This document shows positions 24,204 to 35,325 of a stretch of 64,000 nt of DNA, piece after piece; the first letter of the stretch is position 1, and every line of letters starts with the position of its first letter. The notes below the pieces were generated by a model. That model saw nothing but the letters and a program-made list of their open reading frames with translations, made no database searches and had not been told where the DNA came from. The stretch is from assembly GCA_034387635.1 (NCBI GenBank), contig JAOANU010000010.1, positions 1,302,001-1,366,000 of the forward strand. Direction: 5' to 3'. Position numbers and translations under genes: made by a program. The stretch comes from Rhodosporidiobolus odoratus. Lineage: Eukaryota; Basidiomycota; Microbotryomycetes; Sporidiobolales; Sporidiobolaceae.

Positions 24204-25672
24204 ATGACTGCTACTCTCGTACAACGATCAAGTAGGCTAGCCAGCACTCTATACCGCCCTTTTGCAGCAACCGCTCATGCTCCTCGCTTGTCTTCATCAG
24301 CTCAACGAACCTCGCCAACTGGAACTCAATTACCACCACCGCAAGCTTATGATGGCAAACGCATCGTCATGTTTGATATCGACAACTGTCTCTGTGAGCT
24401 CCACGTTATCACGATGCATCGGTAGCGAGCTTATGACGATCTCGTCACCCCCACTTGCAGATTCAAAGGATTGCGGTATCGCTGAACTCATGAAGGAGAA
24501 GATCAGAGGTAAGCCCTCTATGAATCCCTCAATACGGAAGATCCGATGAAGCCGTCTCTCACAGCCTACTTCCTCCGCCTGGGTCTGAGCGAGGAGGAAG
24601 CGGCCGACCTGCATCATCAGTGAGTACCGCCCGATCTCTTCTATCGAAGCCGCCGCTCACCTTTCCCCGCCCATGTGATGCTCTCTACCTCTCCGATGTT
24701 GCGCTCGTCGACTCGCCTTCCGCCGCGCCCTACACCTTCTCCTGTACCGCCGCGGTACTTCACCTTCGCTCCCTCTGTCCGTGTCACGTCTAGCTACTAC
24801 ACCGAATACGGTCTGGCAATCCGCGGTCTCGTTCGACACCACAAAGTCGATCCACTAGACTACGACAAGCACTGCGATGCCGCTTTGCCGCTGGAAACCG
24901 TTCTCGCCCCGGACTCACGGTTGCAAAGCTTGCTGAACAGCGTGGATAGGGAGAAGTGTCATGTATGGGCAGTGACGAACGCCTATGTCAATGTGCGTAG
25001 GGTCCCTCTATCGTTTGCGTGTGACCTCCTGTTCCTTGTTGATATTGTCCTATTCTTTCCGTCTTTGTTCTGACTTCGGGTTCCTCGGCCTGAACAGCAC
25101 GCTGTTCGAGTACTCGAACTCACCGGCTTGACCAAGTACTTCGAAGGCGTCGTCTCTTGCGACTACGGCGCCGGCGAGTTCTCCTGCAAGCCCGAAGCTG
25201 GTGCGTCCTCCTTTTTCTGACCTTGCTTAACCCTTCTTCGTGCTTTCAAGCACTTCCTTCGATACACTCGTCTGGCATGTTTACAGTTTGCGCTGACTAC
25301 ACCACGTCATTGCTATTGGCAGCCTTCTTCAACGAAGCCCTGTCGTCCATTTCCTCCCCTCCCCCTCCCGTCTCCTCTCTCTACTTCGTCGACGACTCTG
25401 CCCTCAACGTCAAAGGCGCCAACGCTTTAGGATGGGGACACTGCGTCCTCTTCGACGAGCGAGGGGATGAAGCGGTTCGACTTGGTGGATTGGAGAAACT
25501 TCCTACCGACACGAAGGCGGAAGGGAAGGAGGCGCCGAGGGTTAGCGTGGTTAGGGATATGACCGGTGCGCAGTCCTCGCTTGCTATCATTGACTGGACG
25601 AGACCTGATGACCCCCGTGACATGCACGCAGAGCTGCGTTCTATCTGGAAAGAGGTTTTCAAGTCCGAGTGA
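24204..25672 (+). CDS. Pyrimidine 5'-nucleotidase-like HAD hydrolase (Sdt1/Phm8 type)
   Basis: Six exons (24204-24393, 24461-24508, 24565-24619, 24794-24992, 25098-25200, 25323-25672) join in frame. HAD motif I is MFDIDNCLYS (catalytic DxD), followed by the cap region (YYTEYGLAIRGLVRHHKVDP). Motif II lies at HVWAVTNAYVN, motif III at the SCKPEA lysine, and motif IV at YFVDDSALNV. This arrangement is that of yeast Sdt1/Phm8, which dephosphorylate nucleoside monophosphates. The first about 45 residues are Arg/Ser/Thr-rich without acidic residues and may be a mitochondrial targeting peptide, unlike yeast Sdt1. The C-terminus is longer than in yeast by roughly 40 residues. Confidence 0.9.
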
Positions 25673-26162
25673 ACGGGATCGGGCCGTATCGGATTTCTTC
25701 TTACATCTCCCGCATCATAGCATTGCACTGTTAGTAGTCGATACAAGTCGTAACGCCGTCCCAAGAATATCTTGGTCTGCTGACGCCGCTCGCGATCAGG
25801 TTGCTGTCAGCGTGCGTGCGCGGGCGCGAACTGTTTTCTCGATGTAAAAGCTACTGCTCCCCCACGATGGTCTTGACCGGTCAACTCTAACACGGCACAA
25901 GTCGTGAAGATGAGCAAATACTCTTTATTGTACTTTTTTCGGCTTTGCCACAAAAAGAGGCAAGCTACGAGAGAAGAGAGCACAGTAGGGTTAGTGCTTG
26001 CGAGAAACGGTGCCTCGTTGTTTGTTTGATTGACTAGCAGATCAAAGGTCGGAAAAGGGTATGAAACGGCGAGGGGGAGAATACGGAACGAAAAGGGTGA
26101 ATGCGAGATTTACTGTAGAAGAGGTCAATTGAAAAAGTCAATGTCAGTGCTACTTCTCGGTC
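25673..26162. other. Intergenic region between convergent genes
   Basis: 3' flanks of the HAD gene (plus) and the SDR gene (minus). Contains AT-richer stretches but no gene is supported. Confidence 0.4.
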
Positions 26163-28070
26163 TCAGGAGATAGAGAGAATTAGAGGAGTGTAACACACAG
26201 TGCAAGTGTAACCACCGTCAACGCGGAGGTCGGTACCGGTGGTGAAAGCAGAGGCGTCGGACGAGAGGTAGATGAGGGCGCCCTTGAGGTCCTCCGGCTC
26301 GCCGATGCGACCCATTGGGGTGAGGTTGACCCAAGCGTCCCGGAGCTCAGGGTCACGGTCGAGGATGACACGAGTGAGGGCGGTGGCCATGTATCTGCGC
26401 AGATACCGAAAGTCAGCTATGACCTTCTCAAGCGCTTCAAGGAGAGAGAGAGCGACGTACCCAGGCGAGATGCAGTTGACACGGATGTTCTTGGTTGCCC
26501 ACTCGACAGCGAGCGAAGCGGCCATGTGGCGGACAGCGGCCTTCGAGGCGTTGTAGGGAGTCTGGGGTTGGGCTAGAAGAGAGAAATTGCAAAGGAAGAT
26601 AAGTTGGCGAAAAGGAAAGGATAGGGGTTACGGAACGTACGGATGTTGACAGCGGCGCCGGACATGGAACCGATGAGGACGATGGAGCCAGGAGCGTTAC
26701 GGGCCATCATGTCCTTGGCGGCCTCGCGGGCGCAGTAGTAGGTACTGAAAGCGGGCAGTCATGACGTGTCAGGTGGACCTCAGCGAGCAATGCACGGCAG
26801 AGCAGAACTCACCCCTCAACGTTGATGCCCATCAACTTGCGGATCTTGTCCGAAGGGTAGTCGGTAGCGGGGAAGTTCTCTGTGGCCCGGGAGAGGGAGA
26901 AGAGCAAAGGCAGTCAGCACACTGTCAAGTAAGGGCTCTGGCGCCTGGGCGGCCATGCGAGGAGTAAGGCAGAACATAATGGAGAGTCGACGCACCAACG
27001 ATACCAGCAGCGGTGACGAGAACGTCGATACGGCCAAACTTCTCCTTGACGGCTTGGAAGCAGTCCTTGACCTGCTGCTCGTTGCTAACATCGCAGCCAA
27101 GACCGATAGCCTCAATCTCGCCCTTCTTGGCCTGACCGTGCTCCTCGAACCAGGTGACTAGGTCGGTAGCCGCGTCCTTGGCCATTTGGCCATCGAGGTC
27201 GAGGATGGCGACGGCGTTCGAGCCAGACTCGGCGAAAGTGCGGGCGAAGAGGTTACCGAGCTGAGCGAAGAAGAGGGGAAAGCACAAGTCAGCACTGGCC
27301 TGAAGCTGCAGCGGAACAGACGGAAGCCGAAGGAGGAGCAGGGAGAGATTGGGCGTGTTAATTGGTGGGCCGGCAACATTTGACTCACACCGCGAGCAGC
27401 ACCGGTAACAACGACGACCTTGCCTAAGGGCCAGGGATGCAGCGTCAGCGAAGTGTCTCATGCGGCGGAATCCTTGCGAGCAATTATTTTCTGCCGGCCT
27501 GCCATCTCCGCGGCGCCGGATCAGGAGCTCCGGGGGTCCGCCCCAAGCTCACAGCGCCTTCTTCGGGGGGAGATGGGGACAGAGCGTACCGGTCATGGAG
27601 AAGGAGGCGAGAGTGCGACGGGTATGGCGGCCTACGTCGACTCCCGGTCCCTCCATGGAGTGACCAAGGTCTCCAGGGGCGAAGTCGCTCTCCCTGCTCA
27701 CATCATGCTAGTCAGTAAGCAGCCCATGTGCAACGAGGAGGAAGTGACGCACTCAGGGTAACTGTGTAAGTTTCGGTCAGGAAAAGGAGGGACAAGCGAG
27801 GGGTAAAGAGGACGGGGAGGACGGGGAAGGTCAGCTCAGAGCGCCAGATCCAGCGATCTCCAGGACAAGAAAGAGTGCGTACGGGATAACGATACCTTCT
27901 CTGACAGCGGCATGCGATGGCTCCTTCGACTCGGGCTCTTGGGCGAGAGGAGAAGAAGAAATGTTACGTCGAGTTGCGGAGGTGAGAGCTGGGGAGACGA
28001 AGCGGGGGGTGGGGAGTGCGCGCCTGGGGGCAGCAGCCTTGAGAGTTGATGCCAGTTGACGAGTGAACAT
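26163..28070 (-). CDS. Short-chain dehydrogenase, probable mitochondrial polyol (arabinitol-type) dehydrogenase
   Basis: Exon 1 (27896-28070) encodes a typical mitochondrial presequence (MFTRQLASTLKAAAPRRALP). A linker follows (ESDFAPGDLGHSMEGPG), then a classical SDR: cofactor loop VVTGAARGLG, DLDG after the second strand, GSMSG with the catalytic Ser, and YNASK with Tyr and Lys. It ends GTDLRVDGGYT. The overall sequence resembles fungal D-arabinitol/sorbose-type reductases that interconvert polyols and ketoses with NAD(P)H. An Asp at the end of beta-2 favours NAD. The join between exon 1 and the linker needs a tiny exon (about 27770) whose donor is not a clean GT, so that boundary is unsure. 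The true stop may be one intron further. Confidence 0.85.
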
Positions 28071-28410
28071 GGTATCGAGTGTAAGGTGAGTGTAGAGAGA
28101 GAGAGAGCTAGGAAACAAAGGCAAGCAAGAGAATCCTGCTCGAGAGGTGCCCAGTATCAGTTCCCCCCTTTTCTCCTCCTATACACCGACGTAACTTCTC
28201 CTAGTTCGGCGCGGGGCAGTGACCATTTTTTCTTGCCGGCTCTCCTCCTCAATACCGCACAATTGGTCAAACAGTCCTCTATCCCAATTTACAGCTATCT
28301 ATCAATGCAGCGCTATACCTGAAGCGTCTAGGGTATAACAGAAAAAAGGCCGGACTGCAGGCGGCGATGTTGAGGCGAGGTGGGAAGAGCAGCACGTTGT
28401 AGGGAGACCG
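28071..28410. other. Intergenic region, no supported gene
   Basis: 5' region of the SDR gene and 3' flank of the next minus-strand gene. A GA-rich run lies just upstream of the SDR ATG (28080-28110). Nothing else is recognised. Confidence 0.35.
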
Positions 28411-29225
28411 TCAAGCATAGGTCGGCAGCGCTGTCCGCTCGTCGTCTTGCTCCACACGCTGACGACCTTCTTCACCGTCACGGTCGACGTACCCAGTCGT
28501 GTCAGCAGAGTATGTGGGCGGTTTGAGCCTGCGCCAGAAGGAGAGAAAAGGGAAAAAGGGAAGATGAGCCAACTCAGTTCGGGTTCGCGGGCTGGCCCGC
28601 AAAGTAGCTCGTAGAGGGCGAAGGAAGATCAGGACACACGACAAGAACGCCCTCCAAAACGTCGGATGACTACTCGTGCTCGTAGCCGCCTCACTGATAC
28701 TACTCGCGGCACTTGCGATGCTCTCACTCGAGTTCCCCCACCTCAGCCACCCCGATGGCCTGCGTCGAACTTCATTCCATGCTTCGAGACCGAGAGGGGT
28801 GGTAGGCGTCACCACATGTGAGATGGGCGTGGAAGAAAGGGCGAGGGCGGCGACGGTGCTGAAAGCACCAGTGTGCTGCTTGTAGAGGTGGCCGAGACCG
28901 CTGCAAGCCGTTCAGTGATAAATCTTCGAGGTCCGTAGCCGCACGAGAGGTCGACGGGGAAAATCAGGACATACACGGCGTTGAGATAGTGAGAAAGCAA
29001 GTAAAGCGAGCGGTGGACCTGAGTTGCATTGCGTCCCTTCAACTGTTTCCTGCGAGAAGGACGTCGTAATACACCGTCAGTTGAGCTCAACGCCCACGTC
29101 TGCTCAGAAAGACCGTAAAGGGGAACGCACGAGAACAGATACGCTCCGAGGATCTCCTCAACCTCATCTGACAGAGTCGTCCGGCGCAAGAGACGAGCGA
29201 CGGATTCTTGCTTCATGTCAGGCAT
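28411..29225 (-). CDS. Unknown small protein, tandem paralogue 1 (182 aa)
   Basis: Exons 29131-29225 (95 nt), 28975-29049 (75 nt), 28640-28900 and 28411-28528 join in frame. The protein begins MPDMKQESVARLLRRTTLSD, then EVEEILGAYLF, KQLKGRNATQVHRSLYLLSH, a hydrophobic stretch (STVAALALSSTPISHVV), and the block TPLGLEAWNEVRRRPSGW. The tail carries LKPPTY near the last splice join and is acidic. The neighbouring gene at 29775-30594 has the same exon lengths for exons 1 and 2, the same intron phases and the same blocks. No known family is recognised; one or two membrane-associated helices are likely. Confidence 0.7.
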
Positions 29226-29774
29226 ATCGTAAGGCGTTACGCGTCGAGTGGAGGTATGGAGCAGAATAACCCGGTGTTGCGGTGTCGAGGACAGCCAAGC
29301 GAGGGAACTCCGGCAGACAATCGAGGAAGAGAGACAAGTGTCGGCATTGCTGATTGACCCGATATAGGGCTGGGCTGGGGCTGAAAGCACTTGTCGGCAT
29401 GTACGGCGTATGACAGCATCTGTCGGAGCAAACAAGCAGGACGGACAAGGTCAAGAATTTCCGTCCACGGGCCGGCGAGTCGAGCTGCAGAGGGCCTTGG
29501 CGCTACGCTTCGTACGGAGCTGCCTATGCAGCCAAGACGGATGTAGACCGCCGACCGGAACACGGGTTTCTGTTCTCGCGAAAATTCTCGCTGCGAAGGT
29601 GCGCCTCGCGTCTGGCTCAGATGCTTAGCACAGAGGCCCCTATACGGTGATTAGAGCGATCATAAGGCTACAGGGGTACTGAAAGATAGAGGGGCTACAG
29701 GCACATTGGGCGCGCAGGCGTCAGGTGAGCCAGACCAGGAGAGAAAATATCGAGAAGGGGAGGGGATGAACAAC
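29226..29774. other. Intergenic spacer between the tandem paralogues
   Basis: About 550 bp with no supported gene. It holds the promoter of paralogue 1 and the 3' end of paralogue 2. A short direct repeat (GGCTACAGG / GGGCTACAGG) is seen near 29665-29700. Confidence 0.35.
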
Positions 29775-30594
29775 TCAAACCGAGCTATAAGACGGAAGTG
29801 ACAGGTCGAACAAAGCTTCATCAAGGAGACATGGATCACTCGCATCTCCTCGGTGAAGGTAATCGCCCAGATCGGAGGGATATGTTGGGGGTTTGAGGCT
29901 ATTCGGAAAAGAGGAGAGATATTGTACCCGAATGTCAGTGGCTGGCCGTTCAAGGCTAGACAAGGAAGGCGAAAGCGGCGACTTACGACAAGGAAGGAAC
30001 CCACTGCCCAGCAACGAGCACCGGCCCATGCCTCAGCGCGCTCGTCAAGCTCAACGAAGACCGGCTGAGCTGCATCTCATCCTTGCCGAGATTTGACGAC
30101 GACCTTCCGAGCCAACCCCTTGACGGTCGGCGAACCTGGTTCCATGCCTCGAGGCCGAGTGGGGTGGCAGGTGAGATGACTTGCGAGACTGGGATGGAGG
30201 CGATGCTGATCGCCAGGACGGTGTTCAAGGCTTCTCGATGTTCTTTCACGAGGGAGGAGAGGCCGCTGTGGTGAGTCCGAGACCGAGATCAGCTCTCTGT
30301 GTGTGGGGTCAAGACGGGATGTGAGGAAGGCAGGCGTACGATGAGCTGAGGAAGAAAGGGAGAAGGTAAAGAGCGCGCTGAATTTGACGCCCGTTTCGTC
30401 CCTTGAGCTGTTTTCTGCTGGACCGATTCCCGTGGTGCGGGGTACGAATTTCAGCTGATCATCTAGCACGAAGAAGGATCGGAAGGGAGGTCGACATACG
30501 TGAGCAAATAAGCCCCCAAGACCTCCTCCACCTCTGCCGCAGAAATCGCTCGCTTCAACAGCTTGGCTACGGCTTTTTGCGTGAGGGCTGGCAT
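29775..30594 (-). CDS. Unknown small protein, tandem paralogue 2 (190 aa)
   Basis: Exons 30500-30594 (95 nt), 30340-30414 (75 nt), 29987-30265 and 29775-29898 join in frame to 190 residues. It starts MPALTQKAVAKLLKRAISAA, then EVEEVLGAYLLT, KQLKGRNGRQIQRALYLLPF, the hydrophobic stretch TVLAISIASIPVSQVI, the conserved TPLGLEAWNQVRR, and LKPPTY after the last intron, ending LPSYSSV. Exon sizes, phases and motif order match paralogue 1, so the pair came from a tandem duplication. Divergence is large outside the blocks, so the event is old. Function unknown. Confidence 0.72.
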
Positions 30595-31450
30595 GCTTGT
30601 AGGGTTCTAGGTGGAATGAACGGGAGTGGAAGCTGTCCAAAGGTGGTCGAGTGGATGAAAGAGTCGCAAGTAGCTCACGACGACGACAGACACCATCATC
30701 CGGTCGCATGGGTCCACGAAGAGGCGCGGTCCGAGTAGCGTAGGAACACCATGAGCCTATTAAGCCTAGCAATAGTAGATCCGTTCCGGACAGACAGGAT
30801 CAGCGGTTGGCGAAGGAAGCAAGCGTTCTCATCAGCTCGCAGACCTGCGTTCCTGTCCGATTCTTCTCTGTCGTGCTCGAATTATAGTGTGTTCGCCTAC
30901 AGTCCAGACCGGTCAAAGAGCTGCCCTGGCGATCCTCCGTCCGAGCGACGCCGACGAGTAGCCTCACCTTTCTATTTCTGTCCCGTTTTCTTTCTCAGGT
31001 TCGCCTGTGCCGCGCGAATCTGACTAATCCATCGAGATTCGACGAGTCAATATGGCTCACCCGCGGCAGGACTAGTATGGGAGAGGGACACTAAGAGTAA
31101 GGGTGTAAGCGAGGGGTAGATACAAAAACCAACAGAAGAGTCGAGGCGCAGGTGAAAAGTCGAAATAAGGATACAAGGGAAGGGAAGCAAAGATGGGCGC
31201 GACGTCGAGAGCGTAAGATCAAAAATGGGAGAACGGAAGTGTCTGTACGAGGTATGGCGCATTCGGGTGGTGGGCGAAAAAGGAGGACGCGGCCGGCGGC
31301 GTGGGAGAAAAGAGAATGACGCCAAAGAAAGGCGCGCTAAGGGCGTGGGTGAGGAAAAGGTGAAGGCAGTGCGGTCGGAGCCAAAGACAGGTGTGGGCTA
31401 CAGGGATGCTTGGGCGAGAGAAGATTTCTGGTAGAAAGCGGGAGGGCAAT
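30595..31450. other. Intergenic region, no supported gene
   Basis: Holds the 5' side of paralogue 2 and the 3' flank of the surface-protein gene. The frames seen are short and unsupported. Confidence 0.35.
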
Positions 31451-33081
31451 TTAGGTCGCGGTAACGGTCACATAGCCTGAAAATGAAAAACTTGTGTGAG
31501 CATACGAGACTTCCGGGTACTGGATAGCGAAGGGAGAAGAAAGCTCAAAGTACCCGTCAAAGTCCCGATGGTGAAGCCGCCGGGATTGACCTGCGGGAGT
31601 AATACAATAGTGAGCAAACTTATCAAGCGAAGTGAAGGGGTGCCAAGGGAGTCGGCGCGGGGCGACAGAGACTACGACGGTATCGGGATTGGAGGAAGGC
31701 GACGCACAATAGGCCTAGTCGTGAAGACGTAGTCGCCACCATCATCAGCCGTGCTCGCGGGAGGGCGAGTCTCTTCCGCAGCGGAATCAGAGGTGGAAGA
31801 CGGTGTCGACTCGTCGTCCGAAGAAGGCGGTGCAGACGAAGACGAAGGTGAAGAGGCGGTGGACAATTCTGCGAGAGGAAACATAACAAAACAGCTCAGG
31901 TCAGGAGGAATCATGAGCATGACCCCAAGACAAGAAGTAAAAGCGCACCCTCGGAGCTGGAGGACTCGGGTGCCGCAGACGGAGCGCTCGAGCTCGAAGG
32001 CGAGGATGAAGGCGACGACGAAGGCGGAGGGGTTGTGCTAGACGGTTCAGCCGAGCTCGAAGACGGCTGTGTGGAGGTCGCTTGCGAGCTGGAAGACGGG
32101 GCCGTGCTGGAGCTGCCGGCGGCGGATGTGGCGCTCGATGGACCAGCCTGAGATGAGGTGGAGCTGCTGATAGGAGAGGAGGAAGAAGGTTGCGAGGATG
32201 ACGAAGTGGTGGACATGGGGGGGGGGAGGACACGGGTTGCGCAGGTGATGATGTCGCAGGCGAGGAAGAGGCGGGGAGGGAAGAGGCAGAAGAAGAGTCC
32301 GGAGAGGAAGATGTAGCAGAGGAAGACGCGGACGTCAGGGATGTGCTGCATACGAGCGTAAGAAAGAAAAAAGAGGGAGGCAAAGAAGGGAAGCGACCTA
32401 CGAAGCATCGGTTGCACCGGCTGAAGGCGACTCGGACGTCGCGCCATCGGTGGTCTCTGCCGGCACAGTGCTCTCCGTCGTCTGCGTTTGCGTCATAATC
32501 TCCGCCTGCCCATTGCTGCCGAAGCTCGTGCTGGTGAAGACGACCACACCGGTACTGACACTCGCACCATTCCCGCTCGCACTGCTTCCCTTACCTCCAC
32601 TCAGCCTCGCCGCATCCTCGTTGTTCTTCTTGTCCTTCAAGCCAACGCCCAACCCAACTCCGAGACCGATCGCCAGCAGAGCAAGGAGGCCAAGAACGCC
32701 TCCAATGATAGCCCATCTCCGTCTGCGCCAGAGTCCGCCCGCTCCGCCTGACGGTTCGTCCCATTCGTCTCCAGCGTAACCGCCCACGCCGGCGACACCG
32801 CCTACACTGCCCCTGGCTCCTGGCGCCCAGTATGCTGAAGCGCCGCCTCCCGAGTCGGAGTAGTCGCCTGAGGACATGGGCCTCTGTCGGGTGGTGAGGT
32901 CGGTCATTTCTGGGTCTTGTGAGAGTGGTAGGGCCGAGTAGGGTTCGCCATGGTAAGCGGCGGACGAGGCTGAAGCGGAAAAGGGGTCGTCGCTGTAATG
33001 AGAGTCGCGGGCGAGTTCTTCTGTAAAGTCGCTACCGTGTGGGGTATGGTAAGGTTGGTTGTATGGAGCGTTGTAGGCCAT
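31451..33081 (-). CDS. Single-pass membrane protein with Ser/Thr-rich ectodomain (frameshifted at C10 in this sequence)
   Basis: ATG 33081 (MAYNAPYNQPYHTPHG). Residues 1-118 are polar and probably cytosolic. The motif WRRRRW precedes one membrane helix (about 123-148, WAIIGGVLGLLALLAIGLGV, Gly-rich), then KDKK. The positive-inside rule puts the C-terminus outside. The outer part is a long Ser/Thr/Pro/Ala-rich mucin-like stretch spread over several exons, ending NPGGFTIGTLTGYVTVTAT. Introns at 32403, 31960 and 31710-31580 and the last one at about 31540-31480 keep frame. In exon 2, however, a run of ten C (32218-32227) leaves the Ser/Thr frame one base short. The architecture resembles fungal cell-wall sensors without a signal peptide. 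A sequencing error or length polymorphism at the C run is likely. Confidence 0.7.
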
Positions 33082-33629
33082 ACTAAGCAGTGATTGAGGT
33101 ATGAAAGTGAGAACGAGGGTGTTTGATGAGGGAAGCCGAACTGATTCCAAGGAAGTGGGTCAGTCGTCCTCTACGCCGGCTGAGGACCGTACAGATTGTG
33201 GACAGCCGAACGCAGGTATGGTAGTAGAACGAGTGTACGCTTGTCGTTCCAGAGGGATGCAGTTGAGAGTTTCAAGAGGATTGAGATTCTGGGGTCAGAG
33301 AGGAGACTCACTTGAACGGGTGAGGGTTCAGCGCAGCGTAGGGTGATTAGGTGATCAGGTAGAGTGCAGTCTTGACTAGTATAAGTCTCCAAAGCGAGAT
33401 CGAGGGATCTAGTCGACGTCAACTCGAAGTTCTCCTCCTCGACTTCTCCCAACTCTTGCCGAGTCGATTTCGCCCACCCTGCCTCGTACTGACTTACCGG
33501 ACCACTCTCGACCACTTTCCTTCCACCTATACAGGCCCCTCTCTGCTTCTTCGAGTCCTGTTGCTTGCCTTGCCGTCTCCCTCCCGCTCCAACGTCACTC
33601 TGCCGGTCCTACAGTGTCCACTGCCGAAA
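33082..33629. other. Shared 5' region of divergent genes
   Basis: Between the surface-protein gene (minus) and the tail-anchored protein gene (plus). There is no ATG in frame with the latter's first clear exon, so a 5' exon of that gene may lie here (candidate acceptors at 33530 and 33613). Confidence 0.35.
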
Positions 33630-35325
33630 ATGGCCCGGACTCAACCGGAATCACAGTAGATGAGGTATTGGACGTGCGCGACGGAGCCGCACAGCCCGCC
33701 GTAGAGGTCGTCCGAACCCTCGACCCAGAAAACCGGTCCGTCCCTCTTTTTCTTCGTCTCCAAAATTGTCCACTTGATCTCGTCTACGTTCACAGTGAAC
33801 CCTTCGTGTCCATCTCACGTCTCTTTCTGTCCTGTTCGCTCAGCCCAATCGAGGGGTTGATGCGGTTCGACCTTGACCCGCTATCTTACGACCTCACCTT
33901 GGGAGGCTTGGCGCCTTGTAAGTACTCTGGCCCTTGCTCAACCCCGCTCCCCGTCAAGAGCTGAATGTAGCAAGCGTCTCTCATCCACTGCTACAGTTCT
34001 CGACATTTGGCTTCCCCTAGCCCGCACTCGTGAAATCGCCGCCGAGCTGGGAAGGCTCGACGAACTCGCCGGCTTGCTCGAATGGGACACCCGGGCCGCC
34101 TGGAGCGTCGAAGACAAGGAAGAGGGTGGCATGGTGCACAAGTGCGTCCCTAATTCCCAACATAGGTCCTGCCCCGCGAGTAGCAAAATCAACTAATGCT
34201 GATTTTCCTTTCCGGCCGCAGCTGGAAGATCCCCTCGACGCATATAGATCCACAGGAGTACTCGACGGCTCTCATGCTTGCGTGCGGTTCTCTTCTATCT
34301 TCCAACCTTTCCGCCTCGTCCGCACCTGCTTTTCTGCTGTCTTTCAAGACTGACCCGCATCTCATGGTGTACGCAGCACGCCCTTCCCCCGTCCCTCCCT
34401 CCTCCCATCCACAACTCAACTGCGGACCCTCCTCCCGCCCACCTCCTCTTTTCCCCGCGCAGTCCGCGAGGGAACCTGGCTCACCCTCTGGCCCAAACTC
34501 CTCGAGTGGAGTGTTCGAGAGTGGGAGTCTCACCTCGAAGCGTCCGAGGCCTCAACCGACAACGAAGTGGCCGATTCCGACTCTCTCAATTCGCCCCTTC
34601 TGTCGCCCATCTCGAGCGCGAGTCGCAGTAATGCGACCCTTCCCAGCGAAGGGCAGGCGATCTTTTCCGACCATCTTGTTTGCTTCTACCTCTACACCAC
34701 CATCACTTCCCTCCTCACACTCCACTCTCTTCTCCCCTCTCCTTCATCCTCAATCCAGCTAACCCACCTCCCCCCTCTAACCCTTTCCCGATCAACCTTT
34801 CTAAACCCCTCTTCCACAGCGACGCTCCTTACTAGTCAAAGCGGTCGACGATGCGCGGGTATGTATATGTGTGATGCGATTGCGAGATTGGTTGCGAAGG
34901 GGATGTGGGATGGACTGGAGAGGGAGATGGGCGTCAAGAGAGAAACGAGGAGGAAAGAGAGGGTCAGGGAAGAAAGGGAGCAGAAGGACGAAGAAGACTG
35001 GAGGGAGCAGATGGAGGAGAGGGTTGCTGGGCTGGAAAAGGTGTTGAGAGCGTCGATGGAGCCGACATCGCCGACCGGGGTAAGGGAAGAGGGCGAGGTT
35101 GGGCGGTTGAGGAAGGAGTTGAGGAGCCTCGAGAGATTCGTCGATCGACTTCATCGCCCGGGGTTATCAGTATCCGCCTCTGCTCTTTCATTAAGCCCTC
35201 GACAGGGTTCTGCGCTTCCGGCTAGCAGCAGCTTGTGGGAGGGAAGGGTCGGACCGCTTTTGCTTGCGGCGGTATTTGCGTTGGGTTTGGCTGTAGGAAT
35301 CGGTATTGGCGCGAGTGCAAGGTGA
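33630..35325 (+). CDS. Tail-anchored coiled-coil protein, possibly Bqt4-like
   Basis: Exons from about 33630 join in frame through EVVRTLDPENR, PIEGLMRFDLDPLSYDLTLG, APFLDIWLPLARTREIAAELG, WKIPSTHIDPQEYSTALMLA and VREGTWLTLWPKLLEW. A linker and a long charged coiled coil follow (REMGVKRETRRKERVREERE, LRKELRSLERFVDRLHR). One C-terminal membrane helix (VGPLLLAAVFALGLAVGIGIG) ends at the stop. The WLPLARTREIAAELG block recalls the KilA-N/APSES-like domain of fungal Bqt4, an inner-nuclear-membrane tail-anchored protein with the same layout, but the match is weak. The start codon is not found with confidence, and one join near 34820 leaves competing frames. Confidence 0.5.
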
